Below, one piece after another: positions 46,041 to 57,199 of a DNA stretch of 64,000 nucleotides. The translations under genes and the position numbers were made by a program. The notes beneath the pieces were generated by a model. It searched no databases. It was not told where the DNA came from and saw only the letters and a program-made list of their open reading frames with translations. Origin of the DNA: Phyllostachys edulis (Eukaryota; Streptophyta; Magnoliopsida; Poales; Poaceae); assembly GCA_036346405.1 (NCBI GenBank), contig CM070548.1, positions 86,077,333 to 86,141,332 on the forward strand, read 5' to 3'. Within the stretch, counting starts at the first letter, position 1. Each line of letters opens with the position of its first letter.

Positions 46041-46460
46041 TCGGCTGTGTTCGTACTATTTTTAAAATATAGTAAATGAGTTAAAAAAAAGTGAAATTTT
46101 ATGTGAATGTTCCTAACATGGTGTACTTTCTTATGTATTTTTTTTTACATAATTGTACTCGTTCTGATTTTACCCTCCCAGATTAGGGTTTCGGTTTCGA
46201 CTGTGGTCGAGGGATTTTTTAAATATAGCAAATTAGTTCAAAAAATTATAAAAATTTATGTGGAGCCTCCTGACATAGTGTACTTACTTGTGTAAATTTA
46301 CCATAAATTTATTCGTTCAGAATTTTTCTCGCAATTTCATATAAGTGTACTGTTTGAACAAATTTGTAAATGTAGAAAATAAGCTCCAGAAAATATGAAG
46401 TTTTTTTGAAGGCTCCTCATGTAGTGGACTTGATTGTGTACTATTTCAACAATTTTATAT
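46040..46460. repeat. Diverged relatives of the Mutator-type foldback arm
   Basis: Two direct copies, starting at about 46065 and 46215, both read AAATATAGNAAATNAGTT...TTATGTG...CATNGTGTACTT. The second includes GTGGAGCCTCCTGACATAGTG, matching GTGGAGCCTCCCGACACAGTT in the foldback arms at about 35920 and 36390. Probably an old relative of that family. Confidence 0.5.
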
Positions 46461-47601
46461 GTGTTCTGAAATTGTCTCCATAATTACGGATTTAGGTCGC
46501 ACAAATTTGGATTTTAGGTTTTGGAAATTAGGGTTTCATGATTTCATGTGACTTGGAATGTATGGAAAAAAGCTGCATTGCAACTCCATTGGCGACATCG
46601 ATGTACAATATGTTGCTTTCTGGAGACATGCTTGTATGAATGAGCTCAAAAAATTAGCTGCATTGCAACTCTATTGGAGAACTTTGGAGAAATGACGTAA
46701 CGATAACAACACGATAGTTGATCTGACAAAGGGCTTACATGGCAAGCAGGCTAATGAATCAAGGACGGTACACACATGCTTTTAGGGAATTAGAAATACA
46801 TGGGATATGTGGACGAAGAGGGGCGAACTACTGCGCAGAATGTGGCCATTTGCCTTTGTGGCCTAGCTCGGTGTTGTACTCCTCGCCTTGCGCCTTAGCT
46901 CTTGCCACAATGGCCCTCTTCTGCTCCCCCCTCGGCCTCGCATCGCCTGGCATGCTCGCACTTTTGCTCCTCACGCAGCCTCTACTGCCTCTCCTTCTCG
47001 TCCATCTCAGCCTGCAGCTCTTTGAGGCGCCTTTCACGACCCTCGCAATCCTTCCTGGCCTAGCTCTTCCGTGTCGGCAGCATTGACATGTCGTAGGGGT
47101 GGATCTTGTCGTCGATCCACTGCAGTGGGAAGAGAGACGTGGTTATGGCGTAATAGGAAGCAAAATAATGGTGTGCACTGAAATGCGGTTTCACTACCGG
47201 CTGCCTGTGGCTCGGCGTATCAAACCTGCGGTCGGGGTAGTCCGCGCAGTAGTTTAGGCAACACCAATAGTAATGCCCAATTGTCTACTCGTCGATTGAT
47301 TTGACGCACTTGCAGACGTCCTGACACCAGCAAAGGGGTGGCGCCACCCCCCGTCAGGGGCCCTTCCAGAGGGTGTTCATCGGGGATAGGAGGGGGGTGC
47401 AGCTCGACCCGAAAGGTGGGTGGTGTGTCTAAGGCTGCTAACTATATGCCTTGTGGCGAGCAGCGGTCTCTTCGGGACCCACCCAGTCCTTCAAGAGCTC
47501 GCGGATGCGCTTCTATTCCATCTATTTATCTATGTTATCTAGGTAGTGTCGTTGGTGCGAAGTTCTTGGCTGAGTCGCGCGGTATTTATAGCGGGAGCAG
47601 A
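46461..47601. other. Intergenic or relic transposon-gene sequence
   Basis: On the minus strand 47040-46830 reads as a charged, coiled-coil-like stretch and 47330-47180 reads with a cysteine/tryptophan-rich segment (HYYWCCLNYCADYPD), typical of degraded grass transposon-associated proteins. Frames are broken and no family is named. Confidence 0.3.
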
Positions 47602-47790
47602 CACAGTGTAAGATCAAGGAGGCTGATTAGAGAGGGGGGGGGTTGAATAGGCGGTTTTAAAAATCTTTTGGCTAAAACTGAGTTTTATGCGGAATTGTAA
47701 ATCAATTCGGTTTTGCTCAATTAAAACCTAAATCAACTAGTCTCAACTAAGTACACCAACAATATAAGACTATTGATAATGATAGCAAAC

Positions 47791-50700
47791 TGTAACATCC
47801 CAAATTTTCAGAGTTTTAGAAAATTTTCAAAATTTAAAAGTAACCATTTGATTTTATTAATTTGCTAAAGCTTAACCTGAAATTTTAGGATTTTAAAAGC
47901 AATTTAATTTGAATTAATTAAACTTCAATTAATTCAAGTTGGTTTAATTGAGTTTTCATGATCTTAATTGGATTTAAAAATCAAAAGTATTATTTTAAGC
48001 CCTTTTGTTGGTTTTGTTGGATTTTAAAATTGGTTTTTCCTTTTGCCCTAAGTTGAAAAATAATTATTTGCAAAAAATAAAAGCAAAAGTTAAGCTAAAA
48101 ATATTTTTATTAAGTTCTAAATAATTCAAGAGATTTCTATGCATTTTTCTTGAATTTTTGGACGGCTTTAGCTATTTTCTAAAAAGGTTTTTGCTTTTCT
48201 GGTATTTTCTAAATTAAAAAATCCTTAAAAATCCCCCCTTCTACTATTTGGGCTGAATTTCTTTGGCCCATCCTCCCCTCCTCCTCGCTGCCCACGCCGC
48301 CCATTTTCGCCAGAGTCAAGCTTCTCTCGGTCATCGTCCGATTGGAATCGGACGGCCGCTAATCCTGCGCTTCCCGTTCGCGCCCTCTCTCTCTCTGCGG
48401 CGTGTTCGCCTTGTCAGCCTCACCGCTTCACCCCTGGTCATCTTCCTCAGCACGCCATCGCCCTCGTCGCTCGCGTTACCACAGCGCTGCGCTGCGTTTG
48501 CCGCCGCCGCGCTGCGCCGTCGCGATCACCACGGGCGCATTCAATCGAATCGCCGCGCGCGCCGTTGCCACCCATTGCCCTCGCTTCGCGTCCGCCCCAT
48601 CCTCGCTTGCTCGCGCCGTGCCGATCTTCGCCGCCGCGCAGAGCCGCCGATCCGCGCTCTTCACCAACGCACTTGCTCCCGTCGCGTGTATTCAATGAGC
48701 GCACTACCTCTGCGCTCGCTGCCACCACCCGCTCCCCCTCCTGTGCCCTGTCACCTCCGCTCACCTGCCCCCGTCTACGTCAGACCTCGACACCGCAAGC
48801 ACGCCATCGCCCATCTCGCCCTCTGGCCTCCCCCGCGCCTATTTAAAGGGAGCACCGTGCGCCCCTCCACCTCCTCTTTCTCTTCCCCCCACTCACTCTC
48901 CCTCTCTCGCCTTTTCGCCACCGGATTTTGAGCTCCATTCCGCCGCCGCCGAGCTTCACTCCTTCGCATCCGCCGCCGCCGTCGAGCCCCCTTCGGTGCC
49001 GCCGCCTCCACGTTCGGGTTCGCCAGGCCGCCGCCTCTCCCGTGCGCACCTCCCCGGCCCCAGAAGCCCCTTGGACCGCCTTCGCTGCATGTCGCCGCCA
49101 CCGTCGCTCTTCGTCTTCACCGCCGGCCTCCCCATGTCGCCGTGTCCTCGAGACCACGCGCACCTACTTCGCCGCACCGCCCTCTTCCCGTAGGTGCCCT
49201 AGCCGGCTACCAAGACCTTGCCGTTCATCGGCGACCATCGGGCTGAGCGCACCGCCGGCTCGGTTCCGACGTAGCTGCCACCGTGGCGCCCCGTCAGCGG
49301 CCACCTCAGCCCTTTGCTGATGTGGTTGCCTTGTCAGCAAGCCCGCGTGGATTTTCTTGGTTTTTCTTTAGAAAAATAAATCGAAAAAAATCAAGAAAAT
49401 CCCGATTTCATCATTTTATGTAAATTCAAACTTCCGAAGGCCATAACTTCCTCATTCGAACTCCGATTTGAGTGATTCAAATTTCTAAATTCATGTAAAT
49501 TCCTTATCTTCCTATTAGTATTTATTTGGATTTTATTTGGTATTGTTTTATTTATTTAGCTTTGTTCGCACGTATAGATTTTGGTGTTTCGGACGAATTT
49601 GTGGACCCGACGACCGAAGCATCTCTACTCTTCAACGAAGACAAGTCGTAAACTTTTGATCATATTGAACCCAATTTATAAAAGTATATTGATTGATATA
49701 AACATGCATTGCTAATTTTATAGTAAATGGTTTTGAGAATTAGTTAATTACCTAATTGCCATTATGCCTCCTTGCTAAATTGCAATGACATGTATCCTTG
49801 AATGACATAACTCCTTGGACACCTTAGGATGGATAATTATTAGTTGGTCATTATTGTAATACCAACATGGGTACCCTATTATGCTTAGCCAATGCTTTAG
49901 TTATACGATAGATTCATGATCACTTACTCAAAGAATGATTGAATTTGACTAAAGGAAATATGGAACTGTGGTGGAGCCTCTATTGATAAAAATTTGTTGT
50001 GCCATGGTAAGGGTTATCATTTGGCCGGGTTGAACGAAAATGATTTATGCTCGGACTAGTGGGTGGTGGTAAAGGTGGGTGCAAAAAGCACATTTGGAAT
50101 GCGGAAAGTCTCGTTTGAGCAGCCAACTAAGGACTTAACCTTGAACCATTGATCTGGGACATATCGTACAACCACATGTCTAGACTAGGATAGACCTAAC
50201 CAACTAATTAGTAATGTTTTAATTCGGTTCTATTTTGGTGGCGTGATCTCCGCGTAACCGGATGGAATCACATGGCGTAAGAGGGGGCCAGTTTGGCAAA
50301 ATCTTAGTGGGCAGAACCGAGTCAAAAACAGAACTTTGTAAAGGTCTTGTCACGTGCTCTAGACTGCTTATCTAAGGTAGTGAGCAGTGGTATCGACGGA
50401 TGCCAAACCAACTAGAGAAGTCGTGTCTTGTGGGTAAAGCTGTACAACCTCTGCAGAGTGTAAAACTATTCGAATAGCCGTGTCCCCGGTTATGGACATG
50501 CCTGGTGATTTCACTCAAGGGGTAGATTTTCTTAAAAATATTGGAATGGTTCGAATGGGAAGCGATCTGTTTGTCGGTTGATGGTTGGGAAGTGAACGGG
50601 GTTGTTCACTACTTGTTTCAAAGAAACTTGATTACTTATGTATTAATCTTTTAAATGTTGCTTTACAATCTAGTTACTGTATTTACTGTCAACATTGCTT

Positions 50701-51171
50701 TCTGCAAAATAGCCATAAAGCTATGCTTGTCAAACCTTGCATGAATATTACTTGCATACATTTCTCTGCGACTTGCTGAGTACATTCAAAGTACTCACGG
50801 CTTTATGCCCTCTGGTTGATCAGTCACTGAAGAAGAACCAGGAAGCACCGAGTTCTACGAAGAAGACTTCTTTGAAGACTATGCGAACTAGGATGCGTTC
50901 TCCACTCGATTGCCTGTGGGCATATCGGATGGCTTCCACAAATTTGCTTATTTTCCGCTGCAAGTTTACTCTGTTATCTTTAGCCCTGTGTGGCACCCTT
51001 TGTAAGACTTGACCATAAGGTCCTTTTGCTATTAAATATTAATTTGTCTGCTTCATCTATAGTTTGTTGTACGGTTTTTGATTACACCAATGTTGCAACT
51101 GTGTGCACTAGCTACTGATATAGGGAATAGTGCAGATATACATAGAGCGTCCTAGATCCGGGGTCTCGACA
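47791..51171 (+). mobile_element. Gypsy 5' LTR of the nested non-autonomous element
   Basis: TGTAACATCCCAAATTTTCAG ... GGGTCTCGACA, 3,381 bp. It has a GC-rich transcribed leader at about 48280-49320 and the CTCTGCAGAGT block at 50450. The primer-binding site follows four bases after its end. Confidence 0.85.
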
Positions 51172-51175
51172 AAGG

Positions 51176-51187
51176 TGGTATTAGAGC
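51176..51187 (+). promoter_or_regulatory. Primer-binding site for initiator tRNA-Met
   Basis: TGGTATTAGAGC, one change from the TGGTATCAGAGC complementary to the 3' end of plant initiator tRNA-Met, just inside the 5' LTR. This is where minus-strand DNA synthesis of an LTR element would start. Confidence 0.8.
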
Positions 51188-51843
51188 TGTGTAGACTGTA
51201 GAACGCAACCCTAGTAAGCATGGTCGTTTAGTCAAAAGTTTCAAAATTTATTTTATAAATCAAACCAACCCTATAACTTGAATAGTTGTTCTTCTCTCGT
51301 CTTAATAGTTGTTCTTCTCTCGTCTTATTCTATTCTTTCTCATCTTATTCTATTCTTTACTCATCTTATTCTAATATCTTCTCATCTCATTCTTAGGTTT
51401 TTACATCTTACCTTTTCTGAAACTTCGTCTTCAAATTTAAATTGACCCTCTCACCTCAGTAATCTCTACAGGCTCGATTCCTCGACGATCAAAGCGCTGG
51501 ATGACCTGGAAGTCCCCAGACCTGCCATTTGTATCAGGTTGACCGTCCATATAAGTTAGATTAGTAGTTACCCCTCTTAGTTTCTAGTATCGTTTAGCCC
51601 GTGTAATAGGATCTGATCTGCTTGAGTTTTGTTGCTTCTTAATAGCTTTCTGGCTATTTGCCTATTTGCTCTCTAAGTAAAACCATCTTTCCTCAGTTAG
51701 GTTGTTCTATCTTTCTCTCTTGTTCTCGCTCATCTCTATGCTTTTCCCTCTCACCTACTATGCTTTCTTTCTCTCATCTATTAAACCTGGGAAGATTTGT
51801 TCAGATAGTTCCGACCCGTAACACCGCAAGCTTAGTTGACCCT

Positions 51844-52956
51844 ATGGATCTCAATGCGCCACCACCACCACCTCCTCTGGCCACAATAGCAGACCAAGGC
51901 TTGGGTCAGTTTATGGCAGCTCAGACTCAGTTAATGAATGCCGTAATGCAGAATATGAATCAAATGATGAATCGACAGAATCAGGCTGCTGCAGCCCTAG
52001 TCAACATGGTGAACCAGCAGAACCAGATTGTCACTGCTATTATGACCATAATAAACCAGAACCATCAGGCCACTACCTGCCATCAGCCAAACAACTGTCA
52101 CAAGAGGAAGATGGAGAATCAAGAACAAAATGTTGCAAGAAACTCCAAGACTCGGGTAATTCGACCTCAACCCAACCCAGCACCAACGACAACCCCACTC
52201 ACGACTCTAGGATTAGCACTACTTCCATCGATGCAGATGTCCCGCGACCGCAATGGTGGCCAAACTCAGCAGAACAAAACATCCAAGGTAGGGATACAAT
52301 GTTTCAGGTGTCAGGATATGGGACACATTGCCAGGGAATGCCCGCACAGACACTTAGCAGTCATCCCGGACACCCTTCCAGAAGCTACTCTGATCGCAAC
52401 AATAATGCCGGCTGCAGGTGGTAAAAACAACAGAAGATACATGTCACAGTTGCATGGATATAGGAGTTTAGGCTTGCCTATGCCTCAAGAAACAACTGTG
52501 AACCAACTGGCCAGCTTGTTGCTTCCCAACACATCTATTGGAGGCCTGTCACTGAAGAACTCATTTTATGCCGCAAGAATCGCGTGTTTCAACTGCCATG
52601 AGAAGGGTCACTATGTCATCAATTGCCCTCGGAAGAAAGCTTCATCACCAAATAATCCACTCTCTGGAGTCATTTGTTACAAGTGCCAGGGGATAGGTCA
52701 TTATGCTCACAGTTGCCCAAGAAAGCGAGCCCCGACTCCAATGCCATTCAACTCGGGAGCTATACTAGCCAGAATCACTACACCAAGAGTGGGCCAAGGA
52801 AAAACACAGGTCCCAAGTCAAGCCACCAAGACTCTAGTTCCTTCTACAGGAGGTCGAGTGAATCAAGTCACCGCCGAGCCAGCTCGACACGTTGTTCCTG
52901 GTAAGTCTCTAGTCAGTACAGTGCTGTGTAACATCCCAAATTTCCAGAGTTTTTGA
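51844..52956 (+). CDS. Gag-like zinc-knuckle protein of a non-autonomous Gypsy element
   Basis: 370 aa, no internal stop. It starts MDLNAPPPPPPLATIA, then a Q/N/M-rich helix (about residues 20-75) as at the start of Tekay-type gag. It lacks the usual capsid domain (no PPTF.../EWW... core as found at 41000-41735). It has three CX2CX4HX4C zinc knuckles near residues 153-166, 248-261 and 277-290 (CFRCQDMGHIAREC, CFNCHEKGHYVINC, CYKCQGIGHYAHSC). It stops where protease would begin; the last ten codons or so come from the downstream LTR at 52925. RNA binding is inferred from the knuckles. An upstream in-frame ATG at 51658 gives an unlikely extension. Confidence 0.7.
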   Translation: MDLNAPPPPPPLATIADQGLGQFMAAQTQLMNAVMQNMNQMMNRQNQAAAALVNMVNQQNQIVTAIMTIINQNHQATTCHQPNNCHKRKMENQEQNVARNSKTRVIRPQPNPAPTTTPLTTLGLALLPSMQMSRDRNGGQTQQNKTSKVGIQCFRCQDMGHIARECPHRHLAVIPDTLPEATLIATIMPAAGGKNNRRYMSQLHGYRSLGLPMPQETTVNQLASLLLPNTSIGGLSLKNSFYAARIACFNCHEKGHYVINCPRKKASSPNNPLSGVICYKCQGIGHYAHSCPRKRAPTPMPFNSGAILARITTPRVGQGKTQVPSQATKTLVPSTGGRVNQVTAEPARHVVPGKSLVSTVLCNIPNFQSF

Positions 52957-53600
52957 AAATTTTCAAAATTAACCACTTGATTTTATTAATTTGCTAAAGC
53001 TTAACCTGGAATTTTAGGATTTTAAAAGCAATTTAATTTGAATTAATTAAACTTCAATTAATTCAAGTTGGTTTAATTGAGTTTTTTGGATCTTAATTGG
53101 ATTTAAAAATCAAAAGTATTATTTTAAGCCCTTTTCTTGGTTTTGTTGGATTTTAAATTGGTTTATCCTTTTGCCCTAAATTGAAAATAATTATTTGCAA
53201 AAATTAAAAGCAAAAGTTAAGCTGAAAATATTTTTATTAAGTTCTAAATAATTCAAGAGATTTATGTGCGTTTTTCTTGATTTTTTGGAGGGCTTTAGCT
53301 ATTTTCTAAAAAGGTTTTTGCTTTTCTGGTATTTTCTAAATTCAAAAATCCTTAAAAATCCCCCCTTCTACTGTTTGGGCAGAATTTCTTCAGCCCATCC
53401 TCCCCTCCTCGTCATGCCCACGCTTTTCGCGTCAGGCACCGCTTCTCCCTCGATCACCGTCCGATTGGAATCGGACGGCCGCTTTCCCGTGACGCGCTCT
53501 CTCTCGCTGCCCGGTGGGCTCGCCCTGTCAGCCTCGCCGCTTCGCCCCTGGTCATCTTCCTCAGCATGCCATCGCCCTTGCCGCCCACGTCAGCGCCCGC
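52925..53600 (+). mobile_element. Gypsy 3' LTR, truncated
   Basis: TGTAACATCCCAAATTTCCAGAG, near-identical to the first 680 bp of the LTR at 47791 apart from small indels. It breaks off at 53600 inside the GC-rich zone and is joined directly to the reversed SIRE-like LTR. No polypurine tract is visible before it. Confidence 0.85.
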
Positions 53601-55854
53601 CTAGCTCAAGAGAGTGAAATGGAGTGCCAAAAATTTACTCCCAACTGGCCAAGGTGGGTATTTATGGCCCACACACAAAAACTAGTCGTTGGGAGTAGAA
53701 ATCCCAAACAATCAAGATTTGCGGTAGTATCGCCGTACAAACCCGGTTCTACTGTTTCTATTGTTCAACGATCGGAATGGGTGCATTAAATGCTCAAAAA
53801 CTAGCCGTTAAAGTTTTTAGTGCGGTAGTACTGCAGTACAAATCTGGTACTACCGCTAGGTGGTCATATCGCATCTCAGGGCGGTACTACTGTAGGCCAT
53901 TTTTAGCACAGACAATACTCGGGAAAATGTCATAACTTTTGACTCCAATGTCGGAATTTAGTGATCTTGGACTCTATGAAAAGCTTATTTAGAGGGCTAC
54001 ACAACCCATCTAATTGCATGATCTTAAACACATTAGATAAATGCATAAAACACAAGAACTCCAGAGAGTCACAGCTATGGTCTAAGTCCAGGGAAATAGC
54101 AATAAGCAATCTTAGACCACGCCAAGGGAAAATACATGAATCCCAATAATTTGCAAAACACATTTGCAAACTTAGATCATGCCACAAGGAGTAGGTACAT
54201 GGATTTCAACCATTTGTAAAACACATTTGCAAAGTATAGCACATGCTACAAGGATTAGATACACGGGCTTTAGCTATTTGCAAAGCACATCCGCAAATAA
54301 TAGCTTCATGCCATGCAGAGCTAGAGCAAGCAATATTGAGCTATCAACACATGATGAGACTCAAGCTACTAGATAAGACCCCTCTTAATAGTACGGCAAT
54401 CCTATACTAGCAATCCGATCTTCCAACCAAACACCAAGACGGGTAAAAGACTAGGAATACATCCTTAGCCCTACCTAGTAATACCTTTGCCTTTAGCACC
54501 CTCTTGAAGCTTGATGACACACATCTTCTATTAAAGTCTAGGTCATTGTCTTGATATGCATCAACCCATGATGCATCCTTTACGTGACCTCCATCAACAC
54601 ATGATGGGTCTTCTCTTGACTTGATGATCAACTCATGATCATCTCCTCTTTGAGATCTTGATATGCATCAACACATGATGCATCCTCTTCTTGAACCTTG
54701 ACTTGATGACGATCAGCTTATGTTGTCATCCAAAGTCTCTATCATCATGGAACATAACCTATTTATCCAACTCATAGAAAATATTAGTCCCACAATGCGA
54801 TTATAATTAATTACCAAAATATAGCCATTACTGCCAAATGCGATATTACTGCCAACTAGAATCCGATAATACCGCTCTCTGGTAGTACCGTTTCTCAGAT
54901 GCGGTACTACTAATTTCTAAAGGTTCGAAAAACACAGAAAAACAGATTCTCTGGAAAAATCGTACCATCATGTAAAACTCGGTACTACCACACTCCGGTT
55001 GTACCGCTCAAGAAATGCGGTCATATCGATTTTCAGGTTTCAAGAAAAACTCCCAAAAACAACCTCCTTGTTAAAAACATACCGCCAACTAGATTTTGGT
55101 ACTACCAACTTGCGGTAATAGCGCTCATCAAATACGGTCATACCGTCTTTGGAATTTCAAGAAAACTTCCAAAAACTTCCTCTCTGGAAAATTCATACCG
55201 CCATGTAAACTTCGGTATTACCGACCTGTAGTAATACTGAAATTGTTTAACAGATTTCCAGAGGGAAAACAAATGCAATGCATAACAAAAATGGCACAAA
55301 ATAATATTAAAGCCACTAGCCATGATTCCTCTATTGTCTTTGCATTGCCATTACCATGTCGCCATCCATTCCGGGACTAAGCCTTTAAAACAACTTAGCA
55401 CACACATTAGTCCCATAATACAATTGCAAATAATTGAATACAAAGCAATATGAGTATATATGAGCTACACAAGTTTTATATACTCAAAGGATATGTTTCA
55501 AAGTAGAGATCCCCAATATATGTGGATAAAGAAATATGGATCGATACTAATGAAACCACAAAACATAGAGTGAACTCCTCCTAAATGTGCGCATGCACGA
55601 ATGTGTAATAAAAACATATGCACATATTCAAGTTAGACTTTTAGTGGAGTTCAACCTATATTTTGGATCTGAGGAATGCACCAAGGTATAGGAATATAAT
55701 GTCAAATGCATACCTTCATGGTTTTTACCTTTTCATCCAAACAAGACTATACAAAAGGTATGTTAATAAAAGTGTTAGTCTCATATATAGATTTGTCATT
55801 AACCACCAAAATACTTTATTAACTCATAATGGCGGGTCTAGATTCTTCACATAG

Positions 55855-57199
55855 CTGTAGCGGCTCTATTGCGATGAGGCACAGATGTGTTTCATGTCCA
55901 TGCGACGTGCTCTTCGAAGCAGACTCGTTGGGTCACGTCGCTGCGCAAAGTTGCCTTGTCAGGTCACGTCGCTGCACAAAGTTGCCTCATTGCATCACGT
56001 CACTGCGCAAAGTTGCCTCGTCGGGTCATGTCGCTGCGCAAAGCTACCTCGTCGGGTCACACACACGAGTCGGAGGCTGCGGTACATAGTTATATGACCT
56101 GTATGCCACGTATTTTCCTCAGTTGGTTCATGTACAAGTGTCGATATCGAGTCGTCGATCTTATGAAATAAATAGAGGACAATGGCAAAGAGTTCTTGGG
56201 AGAGAATGAGATTGCTCTTTATTGCTATGAACTGGCTTTTACAGGGGATGCTCTCAACAAGGCAGTAGACTAATCCTAGATACACTGAGCGCAATGCTTG
56301 CTATCTTATGGAATCAGACTTGAAACATGAATCTAATACCGATTGCAGTGCTTCAATCGATCTAGTCTTCTCCGTGCTCCATCTTTAAGTAACCATTGAA
56401 GAGGTGGCAGTTGTTCCCTGAAGAGACGCTTGTTGGAAGTGCCGTGACTGGTTGGAGTAAGGAAACAGTTGATAAAGTACCAACCGTTCGGCGGTTGTGT
56501 GTCAGTGAGATACTCAACCGTAGGGTGGTTGTTGCCAGTGTCTTAGGACCATGAAATATCGCATGGTATAGACCAAATATGACATGTGTTCCATTCATCA
56601 TACGGTAAAGAATATACTCGGAGTTAGATCCAAATGCCAGTTCATTGCTTCTACGAGTAGTCATTTGGTCGGGGACTGGCCGGGTACATGACCTCATCCG
56701 ACCAGGATACTTATTATGTAATCTCTGGAGTTCTTATGACCACAGAGGTTGTTAGCCTTAGGGGTTACCACCATGAAGACATATGGTCTTTTATTATGTA
56801 TTAAAGTAACACATAGAGATTTTAATCCTCGTCAGCTAGCCCCCGAACTTTAAATGAATTGGTCGTGTGAACACTTTCTTTCAATGAAGTCGTATCGGGC
56901 AGACCCTGATTTAATCTTGTGATATACGAGATGGTCTGTATTCACTTTAAAGTTGAGAAACTGCCTTGGGATCTGAAGAGTTCTTCTGTCCCTTTGGACT
57001 TTGGTTTGTGTTCATTAGACTCTAGGTAACCCCTCAATGCAATTAAAGAATTGCGGCTATAAACTCTCTTTAGCGCAGGGCTTTAGGGTTTTATGCCTCT
57101 TGCTTTCCCTTTTCACCTCCTGAGAGAAAAATCGCCTCCGACCTCCTTTTGTCCACAACCTTCTACAACCTCCTTTCTTCCCTTAGCCAAAATTCCGTC
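55855..57199. other. Flank of the PF04195-like relic; contains a minisatellite
   Basis: A 31-bp minisatellite lies at 55926-56060 (next feature). 56700-57199 may be the LTR/leader of the element that follows (TTGCGGCTATAAACTC at about 57050), but no ends were identified. Confidence 0.35.
55926..56060. repeat. 31-bp minisatellite, about 4.3 units
   Basis: Units at 55926, 55957, 55988, 56019 and 56050 (partial), of the form CGTYGGGTCACGTCGCTGCG-CAAAGTTGCCT, with a few substitutions. Because 31 is not a multiple of three, each reading frame shifts between units. Confidence 0.93.

Larger units (their letters stand above)
47602..55854 (-). mobile_element. SIRE-like LTR (reverse) split by a nested Gypsy element
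   Basis: The LTR lies in two pieces, 47607-47790 and 53601-55849, on the minus strand. It begins TGTAAGATCAAGGAGGC (the reversed end) and finishes CTAGATTCTTCA. Flanks are CACAG (47602-47606) and CATAG (55850-55854), an aged 5-bp duplication with one change. It is the same family as 17929-20866. About 530 bp of LTR (equivalent to 20155-20690) is missing at the right-hand junction with the nested element. Confidence 0.85.

Noticed and set aside
45983..46045. Interstitial telomere repeat
   Set aside because: The TTAGGGTTTAG-like units are degenerate and only about 60 bp long; similar TTAGGGTTT runs are common in plant DNA.
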